A stretch of DNA of 64,000 bases from Arachis hypogaea (GCF_003086295.3 NC_092053.1:112609506-112673505); one strand, 5' to 3'; shown: positions 10,377-23,032, numbered from the stretch's first letter. Made by a program: numbers and translations. Notes: generated by a model not told the origin, from the letters alone.

Positions 10377-12234
10377 TTTTAGTTATCTGTACTATATTTT
10401 TTTCAGCACATCGAATGTGTAAGAAATAACTATTGTTGATAATTTTTTCAATAATCTATTATATTTATTATATTATATATTACAATTTTATAATTAAAAT
10501 ATGTCATATGTCATTATTATTGCAATTAAAATTAATTTTTTTTTAAATTAAAGAGTTTTTTTTTCTCCTTCTCCTCCTTCTCCTCTCATTTTCTCTATCT
10601 CTCTCATTCCTTCACCCACTCTATTTCTTTTATTCCTATACTTATTTTATCTCTTTTATATATCATAATCAATAACTAATTATAAATATAACAATCAAAA
10701 TGGATAGCCTGATATTTTTTAATTTCAATTAAAATTAAAATATAACTATTATATTATTAATTTAACAACCAAAATATATAACATGATACTCTTTCATTAA
10801 AATTAAGATGAAATATTTCTTCTAAAATTAATAAATTTTCTTCCTTCATCATCTTATCTATCTCTCTCCCCTTCTCTATTTCTCTCTATCATTTTCACTT
10901 TATATAATTTATATTTTATATTTATATTATTAATTTGATAAACTAAAATGTGTCATGCGGTATTCTTTTATTACAATTATAATAAAAAAATTTTCTCTAA
11001 AATTAACAAACTCATAAACAAAATTTTTTCTCTCATTTTTTATCTCTTTCTACATTTTTATTCTACAAAAAATAAAATTAATAAAATAACATAATTCAAA
11101 TAGATTCACAAACTTATAAGAAATATAATAAATTTATAATTAAATATAATTAAGAAATAATTCCGTAATATTATTTATATAAATATTTATTATTATTATT
11201 ATATACATATTTTTTAATTTTTTATTTAATTTTAAATTTTTATCGCTTATCTTTTTAATCTATATTTTTATTTTTATTTTTTTAAATATTTATTACATAT
11301 AATTTAACTGATAAAGACTATTTTTCATATGATCTTTTTGTAAAAGTAATTTAATTTTATAAATATTTATTTTTTGTCATAATTTATAATATTAAGACAA
11401 AATCGACATAATTTTAAAAGATTTATATTCTCGTAATAATATTACAAGAAAAAATATTAATATTAATTAAAATTGTATTTCTACTAAAATCTAATTAAGC
11501 ATAATTAATTTTTCATAGTTGTAAACAATCTGAGTTATGGTTTTCGTCTTTTTAACTCATTTAGCTAGTTTTATCGTTGTGAAATTTAAATTCTTTGGTT
11601 TTATCTTTTGGTAAATAGTCACGTGATAAAATATTAATTAGCTTTAATGCTTTACCATATGCAGCATTTATTTTCACTTCTTTTTATTATTTTTCCTCTA
11701 AATTTTGCTTTTATTTTAAGTATGAGTGATGATTAGGAGTCTTAATTTATCTTTTTAATTATTTTTTTATACTCAAATAAGTAAAAATCTAAATATATGT
11801 TAATTTTTAAAAACATCAATAAGGTAAAAAAAATTATTTATAAATTAAAAAAATAATTAAAAGAATTGAATGAGTTAGATTCTTAATCATTTTTTTTGTA
11901 CTTATTTGAGTATTATTAAGTTATTAAAAAGTTTTTAAATTAAAAATATATTTTTTTATTTTTTAGTATATTAAACAAATTTTTAATAATAAAAATAAAA
12001 TAAAAATATTTAAAAATTAAAAAATATTTTTTAAAAGTTATAACTTATACTGTTTTAAAATATTTTAAACATTATAAAAAAACGAGTATTACATGCTTTA
12101 GGGGTACTAAGAAATTTCGCGTAGGTTCCGAAAGTCGTTATTGAAATGATTAGGAAGCTGGCGTGGGACCTATCAAGAAAACGTGGTTGGGTGGTGGATC
12201 TATACAGAATTAGCTTGTGTGTTGTATCGTGTAT
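10377..12234. other. AT-rich stretch with a degenerate repeat, no gene
   Basis: Very AT-rich. A loose repeat appears at about 10497, 10697, 10768 and 10945, each reading roughly AAATRTGTCATRYGGTATT followed by ATTACAATTAAAATT. Pyrimidine-rich CTCTCTCC tracts separate some copies. Spacing is irregular, so this is either a decayed satellite or the interior of an old element. No terminal structure found. Confidence 0.5.
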
Positions 12235-12242
12235 GTGTGAAC

Positions 12243-12731
12243 CTATGAAGCACGGACACTTTGCTGAGTTGCCGTGTCCGCGTGTCGGACACATTTTGGA
12301 CACGACACTCACTGACACTCGTCCGACACGTGTGTCTGCTGTGTCCAAACCGTGTCTCAATAAAAAATAAAAATTCTTCTCCGGACACACTTGGACACAC
12401 TTAAATATCATCACGTGTCGGCGTGTCCGGTCTTATTCTTAATATATATTGTTAAAATAAATTTAGATATAGTATATATTATTATTTATTAAAATAAAAA
12501 ATATTTTAAATACTTGATATAATTAAAATAAGACATTAAAAATAATTAAAAAAATTAATTTATATTTTAATATTAATAAAATATTAAAATATTATTACAG
12601 TTTATCTAAAAAATACTTTATATTTTATACGTATGCGTGTCCCCGTGTCATGTAAGATTTTAAAATTCGCGTGTCGGCGTGTCCCGTGTCGTGTCGTGTC
12701 CCGTGTCCGTGTCAGTGTCCGTGCATCATAG
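12243..12731. mobile_element. hAT-type non-autonomous transposon with GTGTCC-rich ends
   Basis: A 489-bp element. The left end CTATGAAGCACGGACAC and the reversed right end CTATGATGCACGGACAC match at 16 of 17 positions. Perfect 8-bp target duplications GTGTGAAC flank it (12235-12242 and 12732-12739). Both flanks inside the element are dense in GTGTC and CGTGTCGG units, resembling transposase-binding repeats. The centre is AT-rich. No transposase, so it would need one in trans. Confidence 0.85.
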
Positions 12732-13054
12732 GTGTGAACTGTGATTTCTCTCTCTGTAATGTTGTTTGGTTGTGCGCTGTATTATTTTATGGAAAAATCT
12801 AGAGCTAGCAACTTTTCAAAAAGTTGGCTAATATTTAATTATTAAAAAAAAATTGAATGATCTTATATCATTAGATTTAATCTCATATTATTAAAAATAT
12901 TATTGATGACCAATTGATAATTACAAAACATAAAAATTACTGCCTTTAATACTCCTTTTTTTTTTATTTCTCGCGGGCTCTGTCAAACAACCTAAAATTC
13001 GATCTGCTGGACCTGGCTGCTACTGTCCAAGCCTCTGTCCAAGCCTCTAGATTG

Positions 13055-13527
13055 AGTATTTATTTTTTAAGTTGGTTTTCAAATTTTTTTAAATTAAAAT
13101 TATTTTTTAAAAATTTTGAATTAATTATATTAATTTTTTTGTTATTTTTTTATTGATGATGTTAAAATTTAGTAACGTGATACGTTAAATGATATCATAA
13201 TACACATCTAGAAGTCTTTTAACTATTAATATAATAAAATTATAAAATTAAATCAAATCAATTAATCGAAAAGAGAACTTGAGGCATTAAAATCTCTCAA
13301 TTTGATATTAATTTGATATATTTTCATAAATTAATCATATTAATAGTCAATTAAAACTACCAGATGTGTGTTGTGATGTTATCTAACGCATCAGAACAAT
13401 AAATTTTGACATCATTAATATATAATAGCAGTGATAAAAAGATTAATATAACTAATTTAAAATTTTTAAAAGATAAATTTAGTTAAAAAATTTTTGAAAA
13501 TTAATTTAAGAAACGAATATTTTTTAT
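13055..13527. repeat. Foldback MITE with long inverted arms
   Basis: The left arm (about 13055-13250) is matched in inverted orientation by the right arm (about 13345-13527) over nearly 190 nt with moderate divergence. Matching landmarks include GATGATGTTAAAATTTA on the left and its inverse counterpart TAAATTTTGACATCATTAA on the right. The whole unit would fold into one long hairpin. I could not find a clear target duplication, so the superfamily is unassigned. Confidence 0.6.
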
Positions 13528-14920
13528 AGACTAATTTTATCCTTGTATTATAAAATATAAAAAAAAATATTAAAAGTAGAAAAACAAAAAAAGTTTTCCT
13601 TCGTTTTTTCTTTCAATATTAGAGAAAAAAAATTAATAAGTCCCGTTCACTTTTCTTTTCTTTCACTTTTCTTTTTTTTCAATTTTCTTTTCTCTATTTT
13701 CTCTTCTCAATCAAACAATAAAAAATAATCATTTTTCTTCTAATTTTCTTTCCTCTTTTTTTTTTTTTTCCTTCCCATTTCCACTTAAACAAAGATAGCC
13801 TTACTCTTCCAATCCAAAGTTACATGCATCCCTGCAACTTTGATTCATTCATCGTCATAAGAGGGGTAATTGACATACATGTATTTACTATTTAAATATT
13901 TGAAATGTATGTATATTATAATGACATGAGGATATATTGACTATTATTTTTATAATAACTTTACAACTTTAATATTATTTAGAAAGGAGAATTTAATTTT
14001 AAAATAATATTAATATAAAATAATTTTATATATGCATCTAATTACGTAACGTCATATCAATAAAAATAATTATTTTTTACATTAATTATATAAATAATCA
14101 TCTAAAAGAATAGATGTAATTATACGATAATATAAAATAAATATTTTACACTATTATTGTATTAAAATTAAATTCTCAAAAAATATTGTTAAAATAAATA
14201 TTATCTTTTTTTCATATTTTTGCAATACTTTATTATTTTTATTTTTAAATTAAAAATATTTTTAAATATTAAAAAAGTGTCATTTTAATTTAATAATATC
14301 TTTTAATATTGTATAAGCCACAATTATAATAACTATGATAGCATGTGCATGTATATGTGCGCATTTGTGTGTGACTGTTAGAGGCCGGGTTACTAACTAT
14401 ACTTTTAGTGAAAAAGAAAATTGGATAGTTAGTAAGTGTGCTGTTGGCTCAAATATAGTTATCTATATATTAAACATGAAAATATGCCCCCCGACTTTAA
14501 CACATTATGTCAAAAAAGCCAACAGCTATCTTTAATAATTAAAATTCGTTCAACTAAGTTGTTGGATAGAAGGGTTGATGATGTTTGATTTCGTCTAACT
14601 AGGGTAGCACCAATAACTAATGGACCCTTCTAGAGGAACTAACTGTGGTATATTATTGTTAGCTATAAAATCGCTCGATACACATTAGTGTACAAAATGA
14701 ATTCTGTTAGGTAAACAATACGAGATGTGAATAATATAAATAATAGGCTGTATTTTAGATTTACTAAAATAAAAATATTTTATTCTATTTATTCACTATA
14801 ATTCTAATCTCTCACTTTTTATTTTTTTTCTTTTTTTGTACTATAGTCGTTTCACTATCCCTTTTTTATCACTTCGTCACCAACGTACCTCGTCATCACC
14901 GTCACCTAAAAAATAACACG
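13528..14920. other. AT-rich intergenic stretch, no gene seen
   Basis: Low-complexity A/T and C/T tracts (for example 13640-13790) and a short open stretch at 14335-14535 with no recognisable similarity. No element ends identified. Confidence 0.5.
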
Positions 14921-17201
14921 TGTAACATCTTAACTTTTTAAATCAGGTTCATTATTCAATAAATAAATAAATAATTAAAATGGTAATGATTAAGATTTAA
15001 ATTCAAAATAAAAAATTAGAAAATAATATATTTGAAAAATTAATATATCTAATTTAAAATTCAAATATATGAAAACACTAGATGTAATGAATTCCTAACC
15101 GACAATAAACCACCTTTCAAGATATAGTCATAACTAATTTCATATTTATGAGATTTGAATGATCTTTAGTTACATGAAAAGATAAAAAAATTAGTTTATT
15201 CTTTAAGTTCAGTATAAAATCAAATTCAAATTAAATTATGTAGATAAATCTGTTATAAGTCCATAGTAAAAAATTGCGCTCTCATCAGCCAGCCTGATAT
15301 ACTAACAGTAATTCAGAAATATATCAGGTTGTGGTTATTTGATTGACTTTGTTTGAGAATCATTTTGAAGCTATCTCAATTCTCTATAAATTTGCGTCTA
15401 ATAACTATTTCCAAATTCCAAACGTAAAAAATTTTATAGGGCTTTCAAAGTGACATTTTAATTTGGAGATTTCACCTAAACGCGAGTTAGATTCTCCTAA
15501 CATAATTTGTACATACTTAAGAGCTATTTGAGTCCTCCTTTCTTATTCTATTCCCTTTTTTTATACAGAACGTTCTAGGTAACCTATATTCTCTATCTTC
15601 TATTATCTCTATAAATTGTCATTCATATACTGTCTCAACTTCATTATAAAATCACAAAACTATTATTTCTTCTCACTTCTTTACTCTCACTCTAAATCCT
15701 TCACCAAACTATTCACAAATATCAGTCATATATTGTTCGGGAAGATATCCTCTCTGAATTACATAACTACGGAATATGGAGATTTCCTTTCTATCCAGTC
15801 AAAGATTCATACCTACATGAAAACATACACAAAGTCTAGCCATGTATCAAGTCTCTCGTCACTAACGAATCGTATCTATTTGGGTTGGAATATATATAGG
15901 ATTTCTACAAACTTCATTGGAGGTAGGAATTTTATACTATTTTTTATGTCATATCTTAAATATTTTTAAAAATAGATGTTAGCATTGCATGTCATGATAT
16001 AATGCCTCTTTATTTCATACGCATTATGCATTATAATAACCATCTTATATGCATTAAAGAACTGAGGGAATGATCTTTCAGTAAGAGAAAGTGACCTTCA
16101 AAGACAAGATAATCGAAATGATCCTTCGTTAAGGGAAGGTGATCGAATCGAGATGATCTTTCAATAAGGGAAGGTGATTGGCAAACACAACTAGAAAATG
16201 ACTTAATACAGACAGATTTACAGACATATTTAGTTTATATTACAGATGGATTTTTGGTTACCGACGAATTTTGTCCCTCTGTAAAAGCCTCGTCGAAAAT
16301 TATTTACCAATGGATTTTTTTTGTCGGTAAATTACCAACAAATTTTTACCAGTTACCGACAGATTTTCTCTCTGTAAATTTTTCCTCCATTTCTCCAGAG
16401 TGTCAAACTTTCCGATGAATTTTCTGTCTGTAACTAGAGACAGATTTTTTGACGAATTTTCCGTCGGTAATTAGAGACAAATTTTTTTACGAATTTTCTG
16501 TCGGTAATTAGAGATAGATTTTCCGTTTATAATTGGAGCCTGGGAAAACCATTCCAAACTCTGAATACAGACGTCAGTAAGGTAAAATAGATTTTTTTTT
16601 TTAATTTTTCCATTGCAAAATAAACCTGTTTTCATACAAAATAAATATAAATTTAATAAATACAAATTTTTATCTAATTTGTATTCGAATATTTATAATA
16701 TTTCAAAAATAAATAAATTCATCGTATTATCAAACTAAAAGAAAAGTACTATAAACAAGCAAGTCAATATAATTCAAAACATAAACAAAGTGTATTGATA
16801 CATCAACTATAATAATAAGTAACAACCATACATCAACAAAGTATATTGATACATCAACTATAATTCAAAATATGAACTTAGTGTATTGTTCAACCATACT
16901 AAATTTATCAACTATAATCCTAGTGTCATCTTCATCTCCATCATCATCATAGTCCTCATCAATTCTTATTCAATTAAGTAGCTGATGCTGCTGTATCTCA
17001 AAGCTTGTTTATGTGAAGAAATAGTTGTTGCTGTTGATAAAGTAAAGGCATCACTAGCACATGGAGCAAGGATCTCATTAGGTTCTAAAATTGGAACTTA
17101 CTCTGTACAGAAATCATTCATCATTATTGTGTCCAATGATTCAAACAATGGAATCATGAATTGATCCTCTGCCTCCGGCTTCTCTGCCTCCTTAATTTCA
17201 G

Positions 17202-17377
17202 GTTCAAAAAGTATGGAAGACTCATGATGATTTTGTTCTTGCTCTTACTCGAGTCTCTAATTTATCTCGAAGAGTTACTGCTAAGTACAATGGTGAAGGA
17301 ATCCTACTTGAGTGTATTAGGGTTGACATAGCTCATCAAAATGCTAAACTTTGTGAAGCTAAAAGAAAATGTACGAG
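17202..17377 (+). pseudogene. Unrecognised exon-like piece on + inside the CACTA element
   Basis: An open stretch of 58 codons preceded by TTAATTTCAG and followed by GTATAG, so it looks like an internal exon. Residues include HDDFVLALTRVSNLSRRVTA and YNGEGILLECIRVDIAHQNA. I do not recognise the family. It is the only exon-like piece here on the + strand, opposite to the captured genes. It could be another capture or a remnant of a transposon protein. Confidence 0.35.
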
Positions 17378-18042
17378 GTATAGCTGCAATTAAAATTTAT
17401 TAATGGCAGGGGATGTATGGCAGGTTTATTTATTAATCTGCTCTACCAAAACAGAACTACATTTATGTTTCTTAGCAGCATATATATGAATGAATGGAAG
17501 TCCTAGCTAGCTTAGTTGTTGATGATTTCAAAAATTATGAAGGAAAACCAATTTTAAACTCAGTGATACTAATAGATGATAGCCTAGATTCTTGTAGTTT
17601 TGTGCCACTTTTTTGCTGCATTCTTGAATATTTCATTTTGTTTGTTCTTTTTATTTTAAGAGCATATGTCATCCTTTTGTTAATGGTGACTCACTTCCTT
17701 TTTTAAAAGAAAATATATCATCTTACATTACCAGAGCTCCCTTTCAGAAAACTTTGGTTTTGTTGATTAAAGGATTGAACATTTCCTGCAAAAAGGTAAA
17801 TTTGAAGTAATAGAGTCACTAAGATTTTTTCCCAACAAGTAATAGAGCACAAACAATTACCACTAGCGGCTATAGAGGTGTTGTTTGAAAGCACGAGGTC
17901 ATCCCATTCAAGTGTATTAAGCTCATGAAGCTTCATTTCATGACTCTCAACCATCAAATTGTCATTAAATCCTGTTTATAAAAGGAATGGAAACATAATA
18001 CCTAGTCAAGGGAAGAAAAACTACATAAACCAAGATGGCAAC

Positions 18043-19530
18043 TGGTACGGAATTTATAACTCACAAACTAACCGACAAGTGCACCGGGTCGTACCAAGTA
18101 GTACCTCAAGTGAATGAGGGTCGATCCCATGAGGATTGATGGATCAAGTAACAATGATTGAGTGATTAGCTTAGTTAGACAAACAGAAAAGAGTGTTGAG
18201 AGTTCAATTGCGTCAAACAATAATTCAGAGAATCAGAAAAACAAGCAGTAAATTGATGTGAATAATATTGGAGAAAACAGTTAAGATTTCAGAGATATCT
18301 ATCTTCCGGATTGACTTTTCTTATTAACTATTTTAATCATGCAAGATTCAATTCATGGCAAACTATATATGACTAAACCCTAATTCCTTATATCTTTTTA
18401 GTCTCCTTTAACTTTCATCAACCGCCAATTCCTTGGTCACTTAATTCCAATTAGAGGGTGAAGTTCAATTCTAGTTTATATGCCACAGAAATCCTAATTA
18501 CCCAAATATAAGAGGATTATATGTCACGTATTCTGTTAAGTCCAGATAATTAGAAATTTAGGAGAAATTATTGTCAAGTTGTTGTTCAATAAAGAGCTTT
18601 TCCAAGTTATACAAGAACTCAATTAGAACAAGGGTCATACTTCCGTTCCACCCAGATTCATAAGATAAAGAACGAAAACAATTCTTGAAATAGAAATTAG
18701 TACATGAATTAAAATAGAAAAATAATAGTATCAATCCATACAATAGACAGAGCTCCTAACCTTAACAGTGGAGGTTTAGTGGCTCATGGTTCAGAGTGAA
18801 AACTAGGATTCTGTAAAACTGTAAAGTGCGGAATGAGGTAGAAGAGAAGAGATCAGATTTCCCGAATGGCTAATTCTTTTCCCTTTTATATCTAATCCTA
18901 ATTAATGTAAAATATATTTTCTAAAACTAAATAATATCTTTTCCTATTTGTAATTAAAATAAAGTTTAATCAAAATAATTAAGGAATCACGTGCTGGCTC
19001 GTTAGTGAGAAGGGCACCACTGCAGACTCCAAAACTGGCGCCAAACTTGGAGTTTCTCAAGTTTGGTGCCACCAAGGCAGTAAGCAAGGAAGACGTTGTG
19101 ATGATAATGGTGCCAAACTTGGGTTTTCTCAAGTTTGGCGCCACCAAGGCAGCAAGCAAGGAAGGCATTGTGATGATCATGGCGCCAAACTTGGGAATAA
19201 TTCCATATGAAAGGTATAGACTATTATATATCGTTGGAAAGATATAGAAGTTATCTTTCTAATGCCGTTAGAACCGTGTCAATTGGATCTTTGTAGCTCA
19301 AGTTATTGCTGTTGGAGTGCAAGAAGGTTAGGGTTGACAGCATCATTCACTTTCTCCCTTTTCTGCTACAAAACTCTGTCAAATCTATCCGAATACTACC
19401 TGAAATAAATAGAATTGTACACAACTCAAAGTAGCATTCATAGTGTCTAGAAGATGATTAATTCTTGATTAAACTCAACAATTTGAATGCAAATTCACTA
19501 GGAAAAGATAGGATAGATGCTCACGCATCA
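18043..19530 (-). repeat. Solo LTR of an Athila-like gypsy element
   Basis: 1,488 bp. On the minus strand it starts TGATGCGTGAGCATCT and ends AAATTCCGTACCA. Perfect 5-bp duplications GCAAC flank it (18038-18042, 19531-19535), and no internal region remains, so it arose by LTR-LTR recombination. Its inner edge resembles the LTR of element C (shared phrases like ACAAGTGCAC, GGGTCGATCCCA). It contains a tandem inverted motif at 19020-19195. It lies in the enlarged intron of the captured CAMTA fragment, so it post-dates the capture. Confidence 0.85.
19028..19195. repeat. Tandem inverted GGCGCCAAACTTG motif in the solo LTR
   Basis: Units of about 70 bp pair GGCGCCAAACTTGG with the inverse CAAGTTTGGCGCCACCAAGG, separated by AGCAAGGAAG-type linkers. 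Two and a half copies are visible. Each unit can form a hairpin with GC-rich arms containing the NarI-type palindrome GGCGCC. Confidence 0.75.
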
Positions 19531-20334
19531 GCAACACTGGTACATAGTAGCATAAACTAAAAGTAACACAAATGTTGGTAGTGGGAAGAATAAAAATGTT
19601 TGATGACTAAAGACATATGTGCATTGCATGTGCTCTTCCAATAAATTTCCTTCTATATTTTTCCACTAAAAAACCCTTAACATCTACATTTAAAAAGTCT
19701 CCGACTTGAAAGAAATGTAATAAAAGTTGTTGATATTGATAACCTTAAGAGTATGAATTATATTTCTTACCACTGGCATAAGCAGTGTTGGTCCCAGAGT
19801 CTAATTCTTCTGATAGCCATGGTTGGTCAGAGGCTGAACTAGAATGAGAATTTACAAGTGTGACAGGAGAACCTTGTGACTATATGATAAAATGTTAATT
19901 ATATTCATTAACCAGATCAAAGGGTATAACATGTAACACATTTAGAATTAGTGTGTGAGACTTTCTCTTTCTCTTATAAACATAGGATGCATTTGAATAA
20001 GCCTCTTCTTTTAAAAGCATCTTTTTTTAGTTAAACTTTTACAGAAAAATAGATTCAAAAAAGGACAAATCAAGAAGGAAAATGATTTACACAACCTCTT
20101 GTGTTTCGCGGTAATGAACAAGGACTATGTGCTCTAGCCTCCTGAAATGAAAATAAATACAATTGTAAGACAATTCTATGCACTTCTATTCAAGTTTAAT
20201 TAAAAAATATGCAAGAAACACATAACCACCAATTCCTTTGCATATTTATTCATAGTTCAGAATATAGGCATGCATGACATATTGATAATTAATTTTATGC
20301 TATATTAAGTAGACTTAGACTTACAGTACCCGGC

Positions 20335-21191
20335 TCCATCTCAGACGGTGACAGAAATCTATCGAAACAGTGTCCTAATATTGTACAGACCAAAAGCTCA
20401 TTAGTGGGATCCATGATTACTTCTCTACAAGTATCATTACAAACTAGAAAAAGAAAAGAAACATTGAATTGTTAGATTTAGTCTAAACTAAAGGATTTAA
20501 ACTTATGCAATGTAAAAATACACAGTCGCATTGTCCATAAAATATGTTTCGTACCATGAACTTGCCCGGTCTTCTCACAAATAAATACATCTCCAATTTC
20601 ATAGTAAGAGCATGTTCCCCAAAACAAGCATGAACAGTTACCACTGCATCGATGAGTCCCTTTCTGCTTTTCCATTATGACACTTGATCAGCTAATGTTT
20701 TGTCAAGGATTATTCTGTAGTCCTTCACCTTCATATGTTAAACGAATACAATTAGGGGAAGTCACAAACAGTTAAGAGGCGCATCTTTTATGGGGCAAGA
20801 AGCATTCACATCAAAGCATATTATAGTATTAAGTATTAACAACAAAATTACTTTGCATCTTAGCATTTGCATTATGTTATGAAATCCTTGTGAAGTTTTA
20901 TATACACACATAGCAAAATCAAACAGGCATTACAATATAAAGTTCAGCTTTCCCCTTCATCAAATAGCTTGGACAGCGGGGAAGCACAAACAGTGGTACA
21001 AGGACCATAACTATTTATCTCCCTAAGATCATTCTCAATATATCAGTAGATATTTCCACACTAATGGAGGCTCTCATTACCTGCGAAGGATGAGGGGCTT
21101 GATTCCACTTAGCTGCTTGCATTTGAATGTAATACTCCTTAAACTCATTTTGGTAGTTTCTGACAAGTTCAACCATATCCTCTCCATCGCA
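20335..21191 (-). pseudogene. Captured SKIP31-type F-box protein fragment, three exons
   Basis: Exons with good splice borders: 21081-21191 ([17 protein letters not shown] then [16 protein letters not shown]), about 20680-20555 (CSYYEIGDVFICEKTGQVH) and 20335-20443 (CNDTCREVIMDPTNELLVC then GHCFDRFLSPSEMEPGT). The last two join in phase to give VHVCNDTC. This order and these motifs match plant F-box protein SKIP31, whose Cys-rich C-terminal half follows the F-box. The F-box exon itself is not found. The middle exon carries an unusual duplicated-looking stretch (CSGNCSCLFWGTCSYY). A truncated product, if made, would lack the SKP1-binding F-box. Confidence 0.8.
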
Positions 21192-21421
21192 CTGCACAAT
21201 GATAAGACAAATGAAAAGATCCACAAACACGCATGCACAAACAAAATGTATGAATAACTCAATCAAGCTTCCATGAGAGAAAAGCAGCGCAATCACCAGA
21301 TTCGGTCGAGTATACATGAGCCTGGAAAAAATTTACAGTTGTTATAGGGTTAGCAGAGACTATATAGAGAAGCTAATCACCTGTGGAAAGTAGAATGAGT
21401 ATGAAGTAATTAAGGCTAAAA

Positions 21422-21492
21422 CCTGTTGAGAGGCTCCTAGTGAAGTAACAGTTGGATCAGTTGAAGCCAAAGCTCGCTCACACATCTTGATA
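21422..21492 (-). pseudogene. Unrecognised exon-like piece in the CACTA element
   Basis: The minus strand reads IKMCERALASTDPTVTSLGA then SQQ, followed by GTTTTAG as a possible donor. It lies between the LPCAT and SKIP31 pieces, could belong to either capture or to a fifth gene, and I cannot assign it. Confidence 0.3.
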
Positions 21493-21629
21493 GCTTAAGG
21501 AGCATGAAAAATCCAGTATAAGCATGAAAAATGAAATGCTTCATCCAACTTAAGGAGCATAAATTTTAATCCTGGAAGTACAATCAACTAAGCAAAAGGT
21601 TTTGCAATAGTGATGAATGATAAACGCAC

Positions 21630-21849
21630 CCCTTTTCTTCTGCCCAATCAAGATAATCCTTCATTTCATAAACCGTTCCTGCAAAGTGAGTGCCACAACA
21701 GAGGCAGTAACCAATGTATTCAATTAGTGAAGGCAATTTGATCAAAAGTTTTTTCTTCTGATCCTCTCGCAAACCTTCCTCCTTCAGCAATCCATCATTA
21801 TAATTAAATGCACAAGAGATGACTTTAAGAGTCAACACCATCAAAGTCC
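21630..21849 (-). pseudogene. Captured exon of an MBOAT lysophospholipid acyltransferase (LPCAT-like)
   Basis: One 220-bp exon with acceptor TACTAG and donor GTGCGT. It encodes MVLTLKVISCAFNYNDGLL followed by KLPSLIEYIGYCLCCGTHFA and VYEMKDYLDW, matching the middle of plant membrane-bound O-acyltransferases that acylate lysophospholipids in the ER. It is open throughout. The catalytic His region and most membrane segments lie in other exons and are missing. Same orientation as its captured neighbours. Confidence 0.8.
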
Positions 21850-22428
21850 CTAGTACAATAATAACAACATCATTAATAACACTATTAGGCACCAGCTAAG
21901 GTCCTTTTGTACTAGCCAATACTTTTCCTCTGTAATTCAAATAATTTTCCTCTGGTGCCATACTTTCCTCTTTCCATGTAAAGCATAATTAAATAAAAAA
22001 AACTAAAATGATTCTTATAGCATACGTCGTAAACTGATATTCTTGCAACATGTGGTCCATTCTGTTCTAAAAGAAGTTTCTTTTTCTAGGAAAGAGAATA
22101 TCAGTCTCAGAGAAGAAACACTGACCTATAATAAAAGGAATTGAGTAAACTAATATCATAGCAAACTAAACTCAAGTTCCTATAGTAAAAAGAATGATGA
22201 ATAAAAGCAAAGCATGTCCAACTTTTTTGTGGTCACCTATAATGCCTGAACTACCCCCATATCACTCACTCATATCATAATTCGATAAGGCACAAGACAC
22301 GAGTTACAATCTCCCCCACAAGAATATTGTAATATGAAAAAATGCAAATGAGATATCATAAAAAACACAAAAATTAGCACTGAATATTAGTAGCAACAAA
22401 GCATAGAAATCAGGGTTAGTTGAAGAAC

Positions 22429-22526
22429 CTGGCATGTTTGAGACAAAGCCACCTCTGTTCTCAATGCTGCCCCGCTCAGTATTAGGTCAGTAGTCATCTG
22501 TATAGCCTCCCCTCCCTTTGACAGAA
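22429..22526 (-). pseudogene. Unrecognised captured exon in the CACTA element
   Basis: A 98-bp open stretch bounded by a GCAAG acceptor-like end and a CAG/GTTCTT donor. It encodes SKGGEAIQMTTDLILSGAAL followed by RTEVALSQTCQ. I do not recognise the gene. Its strand and splice borders match the other captured exons. Confidence 0.45.
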
Positions 22527-23032
22527 CTTGCAACATAAAAATAATTAATTAAGAGTGAAATAGCAAGAATAAAGATACATATTACTACTTATGTACACGT
22601 AAAAGAAAAGCACAACAGTGAAGAAACAGAGACTGAATCTGAATTCAAAAATGGAGGCTCAATTGAAGATACTAGTATAATTACTATGAGCAGAAGCTAG
22701 TCACTAATGCCTAAACACCACAAAAGAAGCAAAATCAAAGCCAGGCCTAGTCAATTTTCAAAAAAAAGAAAACAACAAGCCATTATGGCTCCAAAGAAAG
22801 AAAACAACACCTATTTCAAAAGCAGTTCAGTTATTAGATCAAACACTGTGTCTGCACAAACACAACATTGAGCACATATATCTACCTAATTATCCACTAA
22901 GACTAATTAACAAACTTTTGATGTGCATGTTAGCTCAAACCAACAAATAAGCAAACCATCGAACACTTGGTGTGCACAACAAAATTCATAGAGGGGAGGG
23001 AAGAAGAAAAAGAAAAATACACGAGTGCTTCT

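Larger units (their letters stand above)
17727..20141 (-). pseudogene. Captured CAMTA (calmodulin-binding transcription activator) fragment, four exons
   Basis: Four exons with exact GT-AG borders and continuous phase: 20096-20141 (RLEHIVLVHYRETQE, the end of the CG-1 DNA-binding domain), 19771-19879 (SQGSPVTLVNSHSSSASD... ending NTAYAS), 17861-17971 (FNDNLMVESHEMKLHELNTL, then EWDDLVLSNN) and 17727-17785 (GNVQSFNQQNQSFLKG). This matches the region just after the CG-1 domain of plant CAMTA proteins. No stop interrupts the exons. The N-terminal CG-1 part, TIG, ankyrin and IQ domains are absent. The intron between exons 2 and 3 is enlarged by a solo LTR. Introns are kept, so capture was at DNA level. 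Confidence 0.82.

Noticed and set aside
15616..15969. 117-codon plus-strand ORF in the chromovirus-like LTR
   Set aside because: AT-rich, no family resemblance, inside an LTR; probably chance.
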